Below, piece by piece: positions 15,970-26,280 of a DNA stretch of 64,000 nt. A program made the position numbers and the translations under genes. Positions within the stretch are counted from its first letter, which is position 1. Each line of letters starts with the position of its first letter. The notes beneath the pieces are model-generated. The model was not told where the DNA came from. It saw only the letters and a list, made by a program, of their open reading frames with translations, and did not search any database. This DNA is from Exiguobacterium sp. Helios (GTDB taxonomy: Bacteria > Bacillota > Bacilli > Exiguobacteriales > Exiguobacteriaceae), in NCBI RefSeq assembly GCF_014524545.1, contig NZ_CP053557.1, forward strand, positions 2,443,501 to 2,507,500, in the 5' to 3' direction.

Positions 15970-17718
15970 TTATGCGTTGTACAATTTACCTGTTAAAGGA
16001 TCGATTGAAATACGTTGACCATCCGTGAAGATTGTCATGGCATTTTCAACACCGACGATAACCGGTTTACCGAGTGAAGGACCAACGATTCCAGCATGGC
16101 TTGTCAATCCGCCGTCTACTGTGACCATTGCTGCAGCCATCTCGATTGCAGGCATCATATCGCGATCCGTTGAGTTCGTGATCAGAATCATACCTGGTTT
16201 TGCTTTTGCGTTTGCTTCTTCAGCTGTATGAGCGATGACGACTTCGCCAACGACACCACGTTCACCGATTCCGCGACCGTTTGTGATCTCTTTACCGACG
16301 ATATGGATTTTCAACATGTTTGTCGTACCTGCCGTAAGAGCCGGGATACCTGCAGAGATGACGACGAGGTCACCGTCTGTAACGAATCCTGCTTCTTTTG
16401 CTGTATCAGCAGCAAGTGTCAACATGTCATCCGTGTTGTCTGACAAATGATCGACAACGATCGGGTAAACACCCCAAACGATATTGAGTTGACGTGCAAC
16501 ACGCGCGCTCGGTGTAACGGCAACGATGTTTGGCTCTGGACGGTATTTTGAAATCCGGGCAGCTGTGTAACCAGACTGAGTCGGTGTCAAGATTGCTTTA
16601 GCGTCCAGGTTGATCGCTGTATGCGTAACTGCTTGAGCGATTGCATCCGTCACAGTGTGCTCACTGCGTGTTTGACGATCTTTCAAGAGCATTTTGTAGT
16701 CAAGCATTTTTTCTGTGCGCTTCGCAATCGTATGCATCATTTGAACAGACTCAATTGGGTAGTCCCCGGCTGCTGTTTCACCTGAAAGCATGATCGCATC
16801 TGTTCCATCAAGAATCGCGTTTGCGACGTCTGATGCTTCGGCACGTGTCGGACGTGGGAAACGTTGCATCGAGTCAAGCATTTGCGTTGCTGTGATGACC
16901 GGTTTACCGTAGTCATTACAAATTTTGATGAGATCTTTTTGTGTTGGTGTAACTTCTTCCGTCGGAATCTCGATTCCAAGATCACCACGTGCGACCATCA
17001 AACCGTCTGAAATCGCGATGATTTCTTCGATGTTGTCGACACCTTCTTGGTTTTCAATTTTCGGGAAGATTTTGATATGACTTGCATTGTGTTTTTCGAG
17101 CAATTGACGAATCGCAACGACATCAGATGCGCGACGAACGAATGAAGCAGCAATCAAATCGATGTCGCTTTTGATTCCGAACTCGATGTCTGCGATATCT
17201 TTGTCTGTCAAAGCAGGTAAGTTAACTTTTACGTTTGGTAAGTTAACGCCTTTTTTCGTTTTGATGATTCCTTCGTTTTCGATGTCACAAAGGAGTTCAC
17301 GGTTTTCGAGTTTTTCTGCGACACGAAGTCCGATTAATCCGTCATCTAACATGATCATCGAACCGACCTCGACATCATCATATAAACCATCGTACGTGAC
17401 AGAGAACTTGTCTGCTGTTCCGACGATTTCGTTCGCGTCACCACTGACGACGATGACTTGTTTGCCGCGTACGAGAAGAGCTTTGCCTTCTTCAAATGTA
17501 TGCGTACGGATTTCAGGACCTTTTGTATCTAAAAGAATCGTAACTAATTTATTTGCTTCTTCTGCTGCACGGCGGATGTCCGTAATACGGGCACCATGTT
17601 CTTCATAGTCACCGTGTGAGAAGTTCAAACGAGCGACGTTCATACCCGCTTCAATCATTTCTGGAAGACGTTTTTCTGACGCCGGTCCAATCGTACATAC
17701 AATTTTAGTTCTGCGCAT
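15970..17718 (-). CDS. pyk: Pyruvate kinase with C-terminal PEP-utiliser domain
   Basis: 582 residues from the ATG at 17718 ([19 protein letters not shown] upstream). The barrel core has [42 protein letters not shown] and the [23 protein letters not shown] signature. An extra domain of about 100 residues at the C-terminus holds the phospho-His-like motif [18 protein letters not shown] of PEP-utilising enzymes, as in other Bacillales pyruvate kinases. It makes ATP and pyruvate from PEP. It lies directly downstream of pfkA, probably in one transcript. Confidence 0.97.
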   Translation of the reverse strand: MRRTKIVCTIGPASEKRLPEMIEAGMNVARLNFSHGDYEEHGARITDIRRAAEEANKLVTILLDTKGPEIRTHTFEEGKALLVRGKQVIVVSGDANEIVGTADKFSVTYDGLYDDVEVGSMIMLDDGLIGLRVAEKLENRELLCDIENEGIIKTKKGVNLPNVKVNLPALTDKDIADIEFGIKSDIDLIAASFVRRASDVVAIRQLLEKHNASHIKIFPKIENQEGVDNIEEIIAISDGLMVARGDLGIEIPTEEVTPTQKDLIKICNDYGKPVITATQMLDSMQRFPRPTRAEASDVANAILDGTDAIMLSGETAAGDYPIESVQMMHTIAKRTEKMLDYKMLLKDRQTRSEHTVTDAIAQAVTHTAINLDAKAILTPTQSGYTAARISKYRPEPNIVAVTPSARVARQLNIVWGVYPIVVDHLSDNTDDMLTLAADTAKEAGFVTDGDLVVISAGIPALTAGTTNMLKIHIVGKEITNGRGIGERGVVGEVVIAHTAEEANAKAKPGMILITNSTDRDMMPAIEMAAAMVTVDGGLTSHAGIVGPSLGKPVIVGVENAMTIFTDGQRISIDPLTGKLYNA

Positions 17719-17801
17719 ATTCCATAAACCTCCTACAATGTTTGGCTGTTCAATCACAATGCCAATAAAACCTATTCTACTCCGACTGATATCGGTCGAT
17801 C

Positions 17802-18797
<996 letters not shown>

Positions 18798-18799
18798 CT

Positions 18800-18829
18800 A
18801 AAATAGCACGTAGTTTTGTTGTTTTACAA
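18800..18829 (-). promoter_or_regulatory. Candidate pfkA-pyk promoter
   Basis: TTGTAA (-35, 18824-18829) and TATTTT (-10, 18800-18805) on the minus strand, 18-bp spacer. Moderate match. Confidence 0.45.
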
Positions 18830-18897
18830 CAGGGCAGACTGCATAAACTTTCTACAGCAGTTTGTTCATCCTATCACGAAATAAGGAATGCCAATCA

Positions 18898-18911
18898 TGA
18901 TAGCGATTACA
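18898..18911 (-). promoter_or_regulatory. Consensus cre (CcpA) site upstream of pfkA-pyk
   Basis: Minus-strand TGTAATCGCTATCA fits TGWAANCGNTNWCA at every position. It lies 6 bp past the accA stop and roughly 110 bp upstream of the inferred pfkA start of transcription, a position compatible with activation rather than roadblock. Confidence 0.65.
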
Positions 18912-18917
18912 TGCAGG

Positions 18918-19853
18918 TTATGTGCCAATTTGGTGATATTTTTCTGTGCGCTTCTCGATTAACTGCTCTGGTGTCAAACGGGTCAGTTGGGCAAGTCTTT
19001 GTTCTAGAACAGATTTTACTTTGTCGGCCTGTAATGAAACATCTAAATGCGCTCCACCGATGACTTCCGGGATGATTCCATCCGCGATTCCAAGTCGAAG
19101 TAAGTCCGGCGCCGTAATTTGCATTGACTCTGCCGCTTTTTCAGCAAGACTCGCATCTTTCCAAAGAAGGGCAGCTGCACCTTCAGGTGAAATGACGGAA
19201 TACGTAGAGTTCTCTAACATCAACAACTGATCACAGACACCGATTCCAAGTGCTCCACCTGATCCGCCTTCACCGATGACGATAGAAATAATCGGGACCG
19301 GCATTCCGGCCATTTCAAAGAGATTCTTCGCGATTGCTTCGCTTTGTCCCCGTTCTTCCGCTGCCCGGCCGGGATACGCGCCTTTCGTATCAATGAACGT
19401 GATGATCGGACGATTGAACTTCACCGCTTGTTGCATCAATCGTAAAGCTTTTCGATAGCCTTCAGGATGCGGCATACCGAAATTCCGGCGGATATTTTCT
19501 TTCGTATCTTTTCCTCGCTGATGACCAATGATTGTCACGGCTTGACCATTCAGCATCGCAATTCCTCCGACGATTGCTGCATCATCGTAACCGTGCCGGT
19601 CACCATGTAATTCAATGAAATCGTCACAGATCAGACGAACATAATCAAGTGTCGTCGGACGCTCCGGATGCCGTGCCAGTTGGACACGGTTCCACGCTTT
19701 CATATTCCCGTAAATATCGAGTTCTAATCGACGTAGCCGTTCTTCCAATAAATTCAGCTCTTCTTTAAAATCGAGCCCTTGTGTCTCTGCCATATCGTGC
19801 AGTTCTAATATTTTTTCGCGCAATGCGATTACTGGTTGATCAAATGGTTGCAT
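18918..19853 (-). CDS. accA: Acetyl-CoA carboxylase carboxyltransferase subunit alpha
   Basis: 311 residues. It begins with a helical segment containing [14 protein letters not shown], then the crotonase-like carboxyltransferase core: [67 protein letters not shown] and [13 protein letters not shown]. With AccD it transfers the carboxyl group from carboxybiotin to acetyl-CoA, making malonyl-CoA. Its ATG overlaps the accD end by 14 bp, with its ribosome binding site inside accD, indicating coupling for equal subunits. Confidence 0.97.
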   Translation of the reverse strand: MQPFDQPVIALREKILELHDMAETQGLDFKEELNLLEERLRRLELDIYGNMKAWNRVQLARHPERPTTLDYVRLICDDFIELHGDRHGYDDAAIVGGIAMLNGQAVTIIGHQRGKDTKENIRRNFGMPHPEGYRKALRLMQQAVKFNRPIITFIDTKGAYPGRAAEERGQSEAIAKNLFEMAGMPVPIISIVIGEGGSGGALGIGVCDQLLMLENSTYSVISPEGAAALLWKDASLAEKAAESMQITAPDLLRLGIADGIIPEVIGGAHLDVSLQADKVKSVLEQRLAQLTRLTPEQLIEKRTEKYHQIGT

Positions 19854-20700
19854 GATTGGTTCCCTCCGAGTGCATCATCAGAATACGTGTGTAGTAGGTT
19901 TTCAAGTCGTGTCGCGATACGACATCGTCGAGTTGTCCCGCCTGCAATAAAAACTCTGACGTTTGGAAGTCTTCCGGTAATTTTTCACGAATCGTCTGTT
20001 CAATGATCCGGCGACCGGCAAAGCCGATCAAGGCACCGGGTTCTGCAATATTAAAATCACCTAACATGGCAAAACTGGCTGACACGCCACCTGTCGTCGG
20101 GTGTGTCATACATGAAACGTACAATAATCCGGCATCCGAATGTTGTTTCAGGAATAAGCTCGATTTCGCCATCTGCATCAGGCTGACCATTCCCTCTTGC
20201 ATCCGTGCTCCACCGGAAGCCGAAAAGATCGTTACAGGCAACCGTTCTTTCGTTGCATAACGGATGGCTTCTGCAATCGCAGCTCCGACTGCCGCTCCCA
20301 TTGAGCCCATCCGAAAACGTGCATCCATGACACAGGCTACAAGCGGATATCCATTCACTTGACCAACACCGCAGACAATCGCTTCTTCAAGTCCTGTCCG
20401 TACTTGATCTCCTTTCAGCTTTTCCGGATAATCCTGAAAATCGAGTGGATCTGCCTTCACTGCCGGTAAATCGAAATACGTAATCGTTCCCGCATCAAAC
20501 AATTGTTCAAATCGTTCGGTAGCAGTTAACGGATGATGGTAGCCACAGACACAGACTTTTAAATTGGCTTCGAGTTGTTTCGTATATTGAATCAGTTTGC
20601 ACTTCGGACATTTCGTCATTAAACCAACCGGTACATCGACCCGTTGTTCTTTTGATGTCAAAGTGACAAATTTTTTAGGTTTTCGAAAAAATGCTTGCAC
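19840..20700 (-). CDS. accD: Acetyl-CoA carboxylase carboxyltransferase subunit beta
   Basis: 286 residues from a GTG start at 20700 (AAGGGGGA upstream). The N-terminal zinc ribbon has CPKC (around 31-34) and CVCG (around 51-54). The crotonase fold follows with [18 protein letters not shown] and [20 protein letters not shown]. The partner of AccA. It follows the GntR regulator by about 20 bp, so the regulator and both subunits are probably one transcript. Confidence 0.97.
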   Translation of the reverse strand: MQAFFRKPKKFVTLTSKEQRVDVPVGLMTKCPKCKLIQYTKQLEANLKVCVCGYHHPLTATERFEQLFDAGTITYFDLPAVKADPLDFQDYPEKLKGDQVRTGLEEAIVCGVGQVNGYPLVACVMDARFRMGSMGAAVGAAIAEAIRYATKERLPVTIFSASGGARMQEGMVSLMQMAKSSLFLKQHSDAGLLYVSCMTHPTTGGVSASFAMLGDFNIAEPGALIGFAGRRIIEQTIREKLPEDFQTSEFLLQAGQLDDVVSRHDLKTYYTRILMMHSEGTNHATI

Positions 20701-20721
20701 GTTAGTTCCCCCTTGTGGTTC

Positions 20722-21240
20722 CTACGAGCGTTTTAGAAAAGCTTCCCGTTCCGCTCGCGTATAGAGCTCCCCTTGACCAAAACTTTGATAGAAGGCATTC
20801 ACTTGCCGCCAAATCCGCTCAAACAAATCGTTATCGATTGTAGCGATCAGCGTTTCCCGAAAAGCCGCATCGGAATCGACGTGCACTTCTAGAATGGACG
20901 CGTCTGCGAGTTGAACAAATGCTGCTTGTTCAAGCAAACGAAGTGTTCCTGCCAGATCTTCAAACTTTGAATCGCCGGTCACTAAAAATTGTGCGATGAT
21001 TTGAATATAGGTATGGTCATCACGGTTTAAAAGAAAACTACCTCCGCCGTGCCTCGTCTCGATGATTCCGAGATAAGCTAACGTCCGAAGTGCTTCCCGG
21101 ACAGACGGACGACTAATCGACAGTCGTTCTGCCAATTCACGTTCTGATGGAATTCGATCTCCCGGCACAAAACCATCCTGTTCGATCATCGTTTTGATTG
21201 CTGAAATATTCATTTCAAAAGCATTCCGCTTTTTCTCCAT
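20722..21240 (-). CDS. GntR/FadR-type transcriptional regulator upstream of accDA
   Basis: About 172 residues. The N-terminal winged helix has DGFVPGDRIPSERELAERLSISRPSVREALRTLAYLGIIETRHGGGSFL, the typical FadR-subfamily pattern. The C-terminal effector domain is short (about 100 residues) and lacks the full set of helices of FCD domains. The ATG at 21240 (MEKKRNAF) has GGAAGG about 9 nt upstream. Autoregulation is likely through ATTGGTC-A-GACCAAT at its start site. Its location before accDA suggests control of fatty-acid initiation, but the ligand is unknown. Confidence 0.88.
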   Translation of the reverse strand: MEKKRNAFEMNISAIKTMIEQDGFVPGDRIPSERELAERLSISRPSVREALRTLAYLGIIETRHGGGSFLLNRDDHTYIQIIAQFLVTGDSKFEDLAGTLRLLEQAAFVQLADASILEVHVDSDAAFRETLIATIDNDLFERIWRQVNAFYQSFGQGELYTRAEREAFLKRS

Positions 21241-21259
21241 TTGTACAGCACCACCTTCC

Positions 21260-21273
21260 TGACGCATGCGTCA
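21260..21273. repeat. 14-bp perfect palindrome in the GntR gene leader
   Basis: TGACGCATGCGTCA lies between the promoter and the ribosome binding site of the GntR gene. It may be a second operator or an RNA hairpin. Confidence 0.5.
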
Positions 21274-21292
21274 TTTCCTTATTCCGGCGGTC

Positions 21293-21321
21293 ATTGGTCA
21301 GACCAATCACCCCTTATTATA
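21293..21321 (-). promoter_or_regulatory. GntR gene promoter with FadR-type operator
   Basis: Extended -10 TGTTATAAT (TATAAT at 21316-21321, minus strand). The perfect palindrome ATTGGTC-A-GACCAAT (21293-21307) overlaps the inferred start of transcription. TGGTC-N-GACCA is the classical FadR-subfamily operator, so repression by the adjacent gene product is expected. Confidence 0.75.
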
Positions 21322-21341
21322 ACAAATCTTATTACCTACTA

Positions 21342-24300
21342 CTAGTTCGAACGAGGGACATTTTTCAAGATGATATTCGTTTCCCCGAATCGAATCCGGA
21401 GTTGCGCCATCAATTCTTCTTCCTGTTGGATGGCATACATTCCCGGCAGTGATTTGGTCTCATTCGTATCGGCATAACGAACGACGACCGGAATATCCCC
21501 GGGGACGGTCTCGAGCATCCGCTCAAGAACCGCGAGATCATTTTTGGACGGTAGTTTGACGAATAACACATCTTGCCCTAAAGGACGTAACCGCTCCAGG
21601 ACGAATTGCCGGTTCCCTTCGCGTTCCTGCACCTTCACTTCAATCAACAAGACGTTTCCGATATACAACGAACGTTTAAACGCTGCATACTGTTGCGGAA
21701 AAACGACAACTTCTTCCGTCGAATACCCATCAACGGCATGCATGACCGCCATCGTTTGGGCGCGTTTTGTCTTAAATTCACGGATTTGCTCAATATAACA
21801 GACCAGGTAATTGGTTTGATTGCCTTCAAGGGAAACCGTTTGAAAATGCGTCGTTTCAACCGGCGGCTTCATCGCGGTCATCAATGGGGAATAGGTCAAC
21901 CAAAATCCGAGTGATTCACGCTCAAGGCGTGCCCAATCCGTTGCTGTCCGGTTCGTTTGTGCCGTTGTCTTTCTTCGCCCGAGACTTGCGAGTTCATCCG
22001 GAAGAAGTGTATTCGAAGCCATCGTAAAGTAGTCAAGGACTTCCTGTTCCGCTAGCCCACGGTCTCCATGAGTTGCCCGATCGAGCGCTCCGCTGTATAA
22101 CAAAAGTTCAATCTTAGCCCGTTCTTTTTTCCCCCAACCAACTGCTGACAATAATTGTGTAATCGTTTGCGAGGTTTTGGCCGCTTCCCGTAACGTCTGA
22201 AAATCTTTTTCCGTGATTCCCCGAAGTGTTTGAACGCCGAGCCGGATTCCTTTACCTTCTAATGTCGAACGGTAATCCGACATCCAAATATCAGGCGGCA
22301 GTACCGGAAGACGTTTTTCCCGCATGACACGCACGAGACGTTCCGGTTGATCGATCGATACCAATGAAAAGATTTGTGGATAATGGGCCTTCATGTATCC
22401 GAGGGCATAACTGATTTTCGTATACGCCACGGCATGACTACGGTTAAATCCGTATCCGGCAAACCGTTCAATTTGATCGTACAACGTTTCGGCGACCGTT
22501 AAATCAAAACCGTTTTGCAGCGCCCCTTCAATAAATCGTTGTTTTTCCGCCTCTACAGACTGACTGCTTTTTTTCGAGATTGCCCGCCGTAATAAATCAG
22601 CTTGCGCCAAGGTGAATCCGGCGACCCGGCGTGTAATCTCCATAATTTGTTCTTGGTAGACGATGACGCCGTACGTCGCGGTTAAAATCTCTTCTAAAAT
22701 CGGATGGACCATTTGATAGGGTTGACCGGCTTTTCGTTTCGCATAGATATCGATGAATTTCATCGGTCCCGGACGGAACAGTGACATCGTCGCGACCAGA
22801 TCCTCGAACTGATTGGGCTTGACCTCCCGTAACGTCTGTTTCATTCCGGCCGACTCAAATTGGAAGATGTGATCCGTCTCCCCTTTGGCGAACAATCGTA
22901 ACGTCGCTTTGTCCTCGTCCGGTATCCGTTCCACCAAGAAATCGGGGTACGTATGTTGAATCAATTGTTCCATCTGCCGCAGTCGTGTTAAATTCCGTAA
23001 CCCCAATAAGTCAATCTTCAGCAATCCTTGTTGTTCGATGGCCTTCATTAGATATTGTGTAACGAACCGTCCGCTGGCATTCAAATCAACCGGTGTCGTC
23101 TCGATCAACTCATCTGATGCGATGATGACACCGGCAGCATGAATGGAACGTTGGCGTGGTAATCCTTCAATTGCTTGAGCAAGCTGCAGTAATTGGCGTC
23201 GTTTTTCACTGCCCGAGAACCAGCGGTAAATGGAAGCCTGTTGTTCAAGGCCTTGTAATGTCGTCACTTTTCCCAACTGTTTCGCTGCCGCATCTGTTTC
23301 ATCTTTAGAAAACTCCAACACCCGTGCAACATCGCGTAATGCTGCTTTCGCTCCAAGAGTCGATAACGTTCCGATCTGACCGACATGTTGCTTCCCGTAC
23401 CGTTCGACCAGGTACTCAAGCACTTCTTCCCGCCGCTCATCTTCGATATCAATATCGATATCGGGCATCGAGATCCGCTCCGGATTTAAGAACCGTTCAA
23501 ATAACAACCCGTATTTCAGTGGGTCTACCGTCGTAATCCCGAGAGCATAACTGACGAGCGACCCTGCGGCCGAGCCCCGTCCCGGTCCTACACGGATGCC
23601 TTTTACCTTCGCATGGCGCACTAAATCTTCGACGATCAGAAAGTAATCAGCAAATCCCGTTTTTTCAATGACTTCCAGTTCATACTGCAACCGTTTTGTC
23701 GCTTCTTCCTCGACATGTCCATGTGCGAGCAAGCCATCATGCGCCAAACGGTTCAATGCATGATTTGAATCATCCGATACTTGCGGGAGAGGACGTGATT
23801 GAAACGGCAACGTCAATGTTTCCTGCGACTCTCCCCATTGTTTCAGCAACCGCAGTTCCCGATCAGTATACTGCTCGTGCAACTCCTCCATTAGTTTAAA
23901 GTGAGCCGTTCGACTGACTTTTTGATCAGCGAACGTCGACCCTTCGTCAATCGCACGCAAAGCTTGAAACGCTTCCGCCTCTTCCCGAAACAGATAACGA
24001 ACAGGATCGATGGGAATCGTTTCGATTCCGAGCGCATTTGCCGCTTGACGGTACTGTTCCCTGCTGTCGCGCTCAACGGTCGACCGGACCGCCTTGACGC
24101 CGAGAAAAATCTTCGCTTTGTGCGCTGATCCCATCCAGTGGGCGATGAGACGCCGTAAACGCGAGTCATCTTCCGGTGCTTGGCGTTTTGGTTCCAGGAC
24201 AGCAATCAATTGTGAATAGTCTTCAACAGGCATCTCACTGGCAAGCCGGTAGAGTGCTTTTAGTCCATGACTCGTCTTCGCATACCACAAAATCGTGAGT

Positions 24301-24509
24301 TCATCCGGTTCTATGACTTGTTCTAGTCCGATGATCGGAGTCAGTTCCCGTTGCGCACAACCTGCCATGAACGCCGGCACGCCGGTCAAGGACGTTTCAC
24401 AGATGGCTGCAGCTGAAAAGCCGCGTCGTTTGACCTCATCCAGATAACGATCCATCCGAATCGTACTTTGCAAAGGACTGTATGCTGTACGGACATTTAG
24501 TTGGATCAT
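21342..24509 (-). CDS. dnaE: DNA polymerase III subunit alpha, DnaE type
   Basis: 1055 residues from the ATG at 24509 (GGAGG, 7 nt spacing). The order is a degenerate PHP domain (1-about 200), then the C-family polymerase core with VGPGRGSAAGSLVSYALGIT, PDIDIDIEDERREEVLEYL and the FNRSHAVAYTKISYALGYMKAHYP segment, then an HhH-like region and a C-terminal OB fold. PHP metal ligands of proofreading types are not evident. In Bacillales DnaE extends RNA primers before PolC takes over. Confidence 0.96.
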   Translation of the reverse strand: MIQLNVRTAYSPLQSTIRMDRYLDEVKRRGFSAAAICETSLTGVPAFMAGCAQRELTPIIGLEQVIEPDELTILWYAKTSHGLKALYRLASEMPVEDYSQLIAVLEPKRQAPEDDSRLRRLIAHWMGSAHKAKIFLGVKAVRSTVERDSREQYRQAANALGIETIPIDPVRYLFREEAEAFQALRAIDEGSTFADQKVSRTAHFKLMEELHEQYTDRELRLLKQWGESQETLTLPFQSRPLPQVSDDSNHALNRLAHDGLLAHGHVEEEATKRLQYELEVIEKTGFADYFLIVEDLVRHAKVKGIRVGPGRGSAAGSLVSYALGITTVDPLKYGLLFERFLNPERISMPDIDIDIEDERREEVLEYLVERYGKQHVGQIGTLSTLGAKAALRDVARVLEFSKDETDAAAKQLGKVTTLQGLEQQASIYRWFSGSEKRRQLLQLAQAIEGLPRQRSIHAAGVIIASDELIETTPVDLNASGRFVTQYLMKAIEQQGLLKIDLLGLRNLTRLRQMEQLIQHTYPDFLVERIPDEDKATLRLFAKGETDHIFQFESAGMKQTLREVKPNQFEDLVATMSLFRPGPMKFIDIYAKRKAGQPYQMVHPILEEILTATYGVIVYQEQIMEITRRVAGFTLAQADLLRRAISKKSSQSVEAEKQRFIEGALQNGFDLTVAETLYDQIERFAGYGFNRSHAVAYTKISYALGYMKAHYPQIFSLVSIDQPERLVRVMREKRLPVLPPDIWMSDYRSTLEGKGIRLGVQTLRGITEKDFQTLREAAKTSQTITQLLSAVGWGKKERAKIELLLYSGALDRATHGDRGLAEQEVLDYFTMASNTLLPDELASLGRRKTTAQTNRTATDWARLERESLGFWLTYSPLMTAMKPPVETTHFQTVSLEGNQTNYLVCYIEQIREFKTKRAQTMAVMHAVDGYSTEEVVVFPQQYAAFKRSLYIGNVLLIEVKVQEREGNRQFVLERLRPLGQDVLFVKLPSKNDLAVLERMLETVPGDIPVVVRYADTNETKSLPGMYAIQQEEELMAQLRIRFGETNIILKNVPRSN

Positions 24510-24663
24510 TCTTTTTCCTCCATTCTCATCTGCTTTTATTCCTTCCATAAATGAAACGTTTTCAGAAGTTTCATATCTATGCGTTTCTGAGTCTCGCCAT
24601 CCCCATCATTTTTCGCTACAATAAAAAGAGAACATCATGACTTGCACGGAAGGAGAGTTTGCC

Positions 24664-24858
24664 ATGATTTTAAACCGTAGCCAAATTGCCCGCGAAAAAG
24701 TAGAACAACTGAAATTAGGGGTAACCGCATTTACCGAGACTGAAGAAATCGCTGAAAAAATCCGGAAGTCCGTTAAAGAACTTGAATTAAACGTCATTGA
24801 AGATCACACAGAACGGGGAACTTGGTTCATCCCTCAAGAAGAGGCTTCCACTCATTGA
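24664..24858 (+). CDS. Uncharacterised 64-residue protein
   Basis: I do not recognise it. It is charged and probably helical (SQIAREKVEQLKLG, EEIAEKIRKSVKELEL), with no signal or membrane segment. The ATG at 24664 follows GGAGAG with about 8 nt spacing, and a TACAAT -10-like box lies about 50 bp upstream. It is monocistronic, with a strong terminator directly after. In B. subtilis this gap between dnaE and nrnA holds ytrH/ytrI, to which it shows no resemblance by eye. Confidence 0.7.
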   Translation: MILNRSQIAREKVEQLKLGVTAFTETEEIAEKIRKSVKELELNVIEDHTERGTWFIPQEEASTH

Positions 24859-24862
24859 TGCT

Positions 24863-24918
24863 AAAAAAAGCTGTTCGCCATGTATCCGAAACAGGATGAT
24901 GGCGAGCAGCCTTTTTTT
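24863..24918. terminator. Bidirectional terminator between the 64-residue gene and nrnA
   Basis: Stem GCTG..CGCCAT/ATGGCG..CAGC with a long loop, T-run on the plus strand (CTTTTTTTATT) and on the minus strand (seven T). Confidence 0.85.
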
Positions 24919-24919
24919 A

Positions 24920-25855
24920 TTAGAACGTAAAGGCTTCTGCCACTTCATTCAAACGGGAGACGACCGTATCCACTTCCGTCAAATCTTTGATCGTCGCACC
25001 TGATGCCATCGGATGTCCGCCACCATTAAATTCTTTGGCTACCTCATTGATGACCGGCCCTTTCGAACGCAGGCGGACACGAACTTCCTTATCAGTTTCG
25101 AGGAATAATGCCCATGCTTTTAAGCCTTTCAGACCTGCGAAGCTATTGACGAGGAGGGACGCTTGTTCAACGGTCGCATCGAATGTCGCCAATGTATCCT
25201 GTGTCAACACGACATACCCGATGCCGGCTTTCGTCAACTGGATATGTTGCAAGACATAGCCTTGTAACTGTAAAGCAACCAGTTCCGTCTGATACATGTT
25301 GCGGTAGAGCCAATCCGTATCGATTCCTGTATCCAGCAGTTGCGCTGCGACGGAAAATGTCCGGCTTGTCGTGCCTCTGAATTGGAAGCGGCCTGTATCA
25401 CCGACAATTCCTGCATAAAATTGAATCGCCGCCATTGCCGGAATCTCGTACTCCCATTCATTTAAGAGGTGAACCAATAATTCTGACGTCGAACTGACGG
25501 TTGTATCCACAAGTTGAACGTCGGCGTATGGATCTTCGTCCGGATGGTGGTCGATTTTAATCGTGTGTTGACCGTTTAAGGCTTCCGCTCCATCGATCCG
25601 TCCTTGATTGGCGGTATCCAGGACGATGACGAGTGCATGCGCGTACTCTGCTGATTCTACAGCATCGAGCTCTCCCATGAATGAAAGGGAGGTCGCCATC
25701 TCGCCCACTGCCTTTATTGTTTTATCGGGAAATCGCTTTTGTAAAACCAGCTGTAATCCAAACTGACTGCCTAGCGCATCAGGGTCCGGACGTTCATGCC
25801 GATGAATGATGATTGTCGATGCTTGTTCAATCAATTGTCTGATTTGTTCTTTCAC
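24920..25855 (-). CDS. nrnA: NanoRNase / pAp phosphatase NrnA
   Basis: 311 residues from a GTG start at 25855 (GAGGAG, 9 nt spacing); the longer in-frame start has no ribosome binding site. DHH domain: HERPDPDALGSQ, VLDTANQGR, the DHHPDEDPYADV signature and GDTGRFQF. The DHHA1 domain ends FNGGGHPMASGATI. It degrades 2-5 nt RNA and dephosphorylates 3'-phosphoadenosine-5'-phosphate. It is divergent from ytpI as in Bacillus. Confidence 0.95.
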   Translation of the reverse strand: MKEQIRQLIEQASTIIIHRHERPDPDALGSQFGLQLVLQKRFPDKTIKAVGEMATSLSFMGELDAVESAEYAHALVIVLDTANQGRIDGAEALNGQHTIKIDHHPDEDPYADVQLVDTTVSSTSELLVHLLNEWEYEIPAMAAIQFYAGIVGDTGRFQFRGTTSRTFSVAAQLLDTGIDTDWLYRNMYQTELVALQLQGYVLQHIQLTKAGIGYVVLTQDTLATFDATVEQASLLVNSFAGLKGLKAWALFLETDKEVRVRLRSKGPVINEVAKEFNGGGHPMASGATIKDLTEVDTVVSRLNEVAEAFTF

Positions 25856-25921
25856 AGTGCACAGCTCCTCTAAATATTGATATGATACAAACAGATATAG
25901 AAAGAAAAGGAGGTCATCCAT

Positions 25922-26239
25922 ATGCAGTTTGTTCTCATTCTGTTAATCGTCTTGTCTCTTGGTGGATATTTACTTGCAAAACGACGTGCGTTTCATACGA
26001 AAAGCACGAACCGGAAATTTTTATTCAATACGCAAGCGAGCATCTGGCTCAGCTTGTTCGTCATTCTTTTTGCCGTTAACCAATTTGTGTCTGGTGACGG
26101 ATTGACGACGACGATCGGAAAAGTCGTCTGTTCGATTCTGATTGTCATCGGTGTCGCTTCATTTATCGCAGGTTTCATCCGCTATAAGAAAATCTATCCG
26201 TATGTCGTCCGTGAAATGGAACAGTCGGAACAATCGTAA
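25922..26239 (+). CDS. ytpI: YtpI-like membrane protein
   Basis: 105 residues with three hydrophobic segments (about 2-18, 42-57, 66-87) and a short charged tail. It matches the YtpI family of unknown function in length and position between nrnA and ytoI. The ATG follows AAAAGGAGG with good spacing. Function unknown. Confidence 0.85.
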   Translation: MQFVLILLIVLSLGGYLLAKRRAFHTKSTNRKFLFNTQASIWLSLFVILFAVNQFVSGDGLTTTIGKVVCSILIVIGVASFIAGFIRYKKIYPYVVREMEQSEQS

Positions 26240-26268
26240 AAAAGACGGTAGCTACCGTCTTTTTTTGT
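26238..26268. terminator. Bidirectional terminator between ytpI and ytoI
   Basis: AAGACGGTAGCTACCGTCTT palindrome followed by T-runs on both strands, overlapping the ytpI stop. Confidence 0.85.
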
Positions 26269-26280
26269 GTCCAGTCCCTG

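Noticed and set aside
24540-24560. Cre-like TGAAACGTTTTCA upstream of dnaE
   Set aside because: Wrong spacing by one base and several mismatches in either orientation; a housekeeping polymerase is an unlikely CcpA target.
24606-24797. 63-codon minus-strand ORF opposite the 64-residue gene
   Set aside because: Antisense shadow; hydrophobic Phe/Ser-rich composition typical of reading the complement of a charged coding sequence, with no ribosome binding site.
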